NCBI GenBank assembly: GCA_017475185.1
Contig: JAFVGB010000013.1
Location: 1-31,620 of the forward strand
Source: Clostridia bacterium
GTDB lineage: Bacteria; Bacillota_A; Clostridia; TANB77; CAG-508
Direction of reading: 5' to 3'
Length of the DNA stretch: 31,620 bases
The position numbers were made by a program, and so were the translations under genes. Below are positions 31,532-31,620 of this stretch, one piece after another (the stretch's first letter is position 1; each line of letters opens with the position of its first letter). The notes under the pieces are model-generated. The model was not told the origin of the DNA. It searched no databases and was given only the letters and a program-made list of their open reading frames with translations.

Positions 31532-31540
31532 ATTATAGCA
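31532..31540 (-). promoter_or_regulatory. Extended -10 promoter for the tRNA-like RNA
   Basis: Minus strand TGC-TATAAT (31540-31532): a perfect -10 hexamer with the TGn extension. No good -35 box at 17 bp, as is usual for extended -10 promoters. The start would be near 31525, giving a 37-nt leader before the RNA at 31488; the transcript could continue into the small-gene operon. Confidence 0.82.
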
Positions 31541-31546
31541 AATTAA

Positions 31547-31586
31547 TTTTTGCGAATTTTCAAAAATCGCTAAAAAATCGCAAAAA
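31547..31586. promoter_or_regulatory. Operator-like repeats beside the promoter
   Basis: Inverted repeat TTTTTGCGA (31547-31555) and TCGCAAAAA (31578-31586) flank a further copy AAAAATCGC (31562-31570); AAAAAATCG recurs at the window edge. The group lies immediately upstream of the -10 element, where a regulator would bind. The remaining bases to 31620 are A-rich and hold no gene. Confidence 0.6.
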
Positions 31587-31620
31587 TGTGTAAAAAAATG
31601 TAAAGAATTGAAAAAATCGA

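Noticed and set aside
31331..31546. 71-aa frame on the plus strand
   Set aside because: It runs antisense through the tRNA-like RNA and the promoter, lacks an ATG start with an RBS, and its composition follows the RNA structure.
1..31620. Terminal inverted repeats of a complete linear genome
   Set aside because: The first bases (ATGAAAAAAACAATCG) and the reverse complement of the last (TCGATTTTTTCAATTC) do not match, and a gene is cut at the left edge.

Overview
The window is about 31.6 kb of very AT-rich DNA (roughly a quarter G+C by eye). It is densely packed with short genes that have good Shine-Dalgarno sites, many overlapping ATGA or TAATG junctions and a standard genetic code (TGA, TAA and TAG all act as stops). 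It reads as most of the genome of a tailless dsDNA bacterial virus, or a related virus-derived element. It has a protein-primed-type family B DNA polymerase, two membrane-anchored peptidoglycan enzymes, a fibre or spike protein, a likely capsid protein and a long series of small single-pass membrane proteins. No terminase, portal, tail tube, tape measure, integrase or packaging ATPase was recognised. The host cannot be named from sequence alone; a low-GC bacterium is indicated. A heptosyltransferase-like gene and the lytic enzymes would suit a Gram-negative envelope, but that is inference. The left edge cuts a gene and no terminal inverted repeat is visible, so the window is probably not a complete linear molecule.

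Layout. (1) 1-4300, plus strand: an operon of small early-type genes, including a RadC/JAB-domain protein, a sliding-clamp-like protein, two paralogous small proteins and a small Cys-rich protein. (2) 4320-4355: a 13-bp hairpin that works as a bidirectional terminator between convergent blocks. (3) 4390-20869, minus strand: the lysis and virion block. It holds a membrane-anchored lytic transglycosylase, a DUF5675-type enzyme, several small membrane proteins, the spike, beta-rich capsid candidates, a histone-like basic protein, a row of C-terminally anchored membrane proteins, two large structural proteins and a transglutaminase-like protein. (4) 20882-28458, minus strand: Cys-rich mini-proteins, a GT9-like glycosyltransferase, the DNA polymerase, a 635-residue basic coiled-coil protein (terminal-protein candidate) and an OB-fold, SSB-like protein. 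(5) 28534-31127, minus strand: early small genes of unknown function. (6) 31128-31620: a regulatory and RNA region with a near-perfect extended -10 promoter that drives a tRNA-like structured RNA of about 172 nt.

How it fits together. The polymerase, the SSB-like protein and possibly the 635-residue protein would copy a linear protein-capped genome. The beta-rich protein at 11172-11864 has its own consensus promoter and terminator, as expected for the major capsid protein. The many tail-anchored proteins and membrane-bound muralytic enzymes suggest a virion with a lipid membrane that drills through the cell wall without a tail. The most unusual signals are the tRNA-like RNA with a pseudoknot, a strong excess of the tetranucleotide CCGG, and the combination of this gene set with no recognisable packaging motor.
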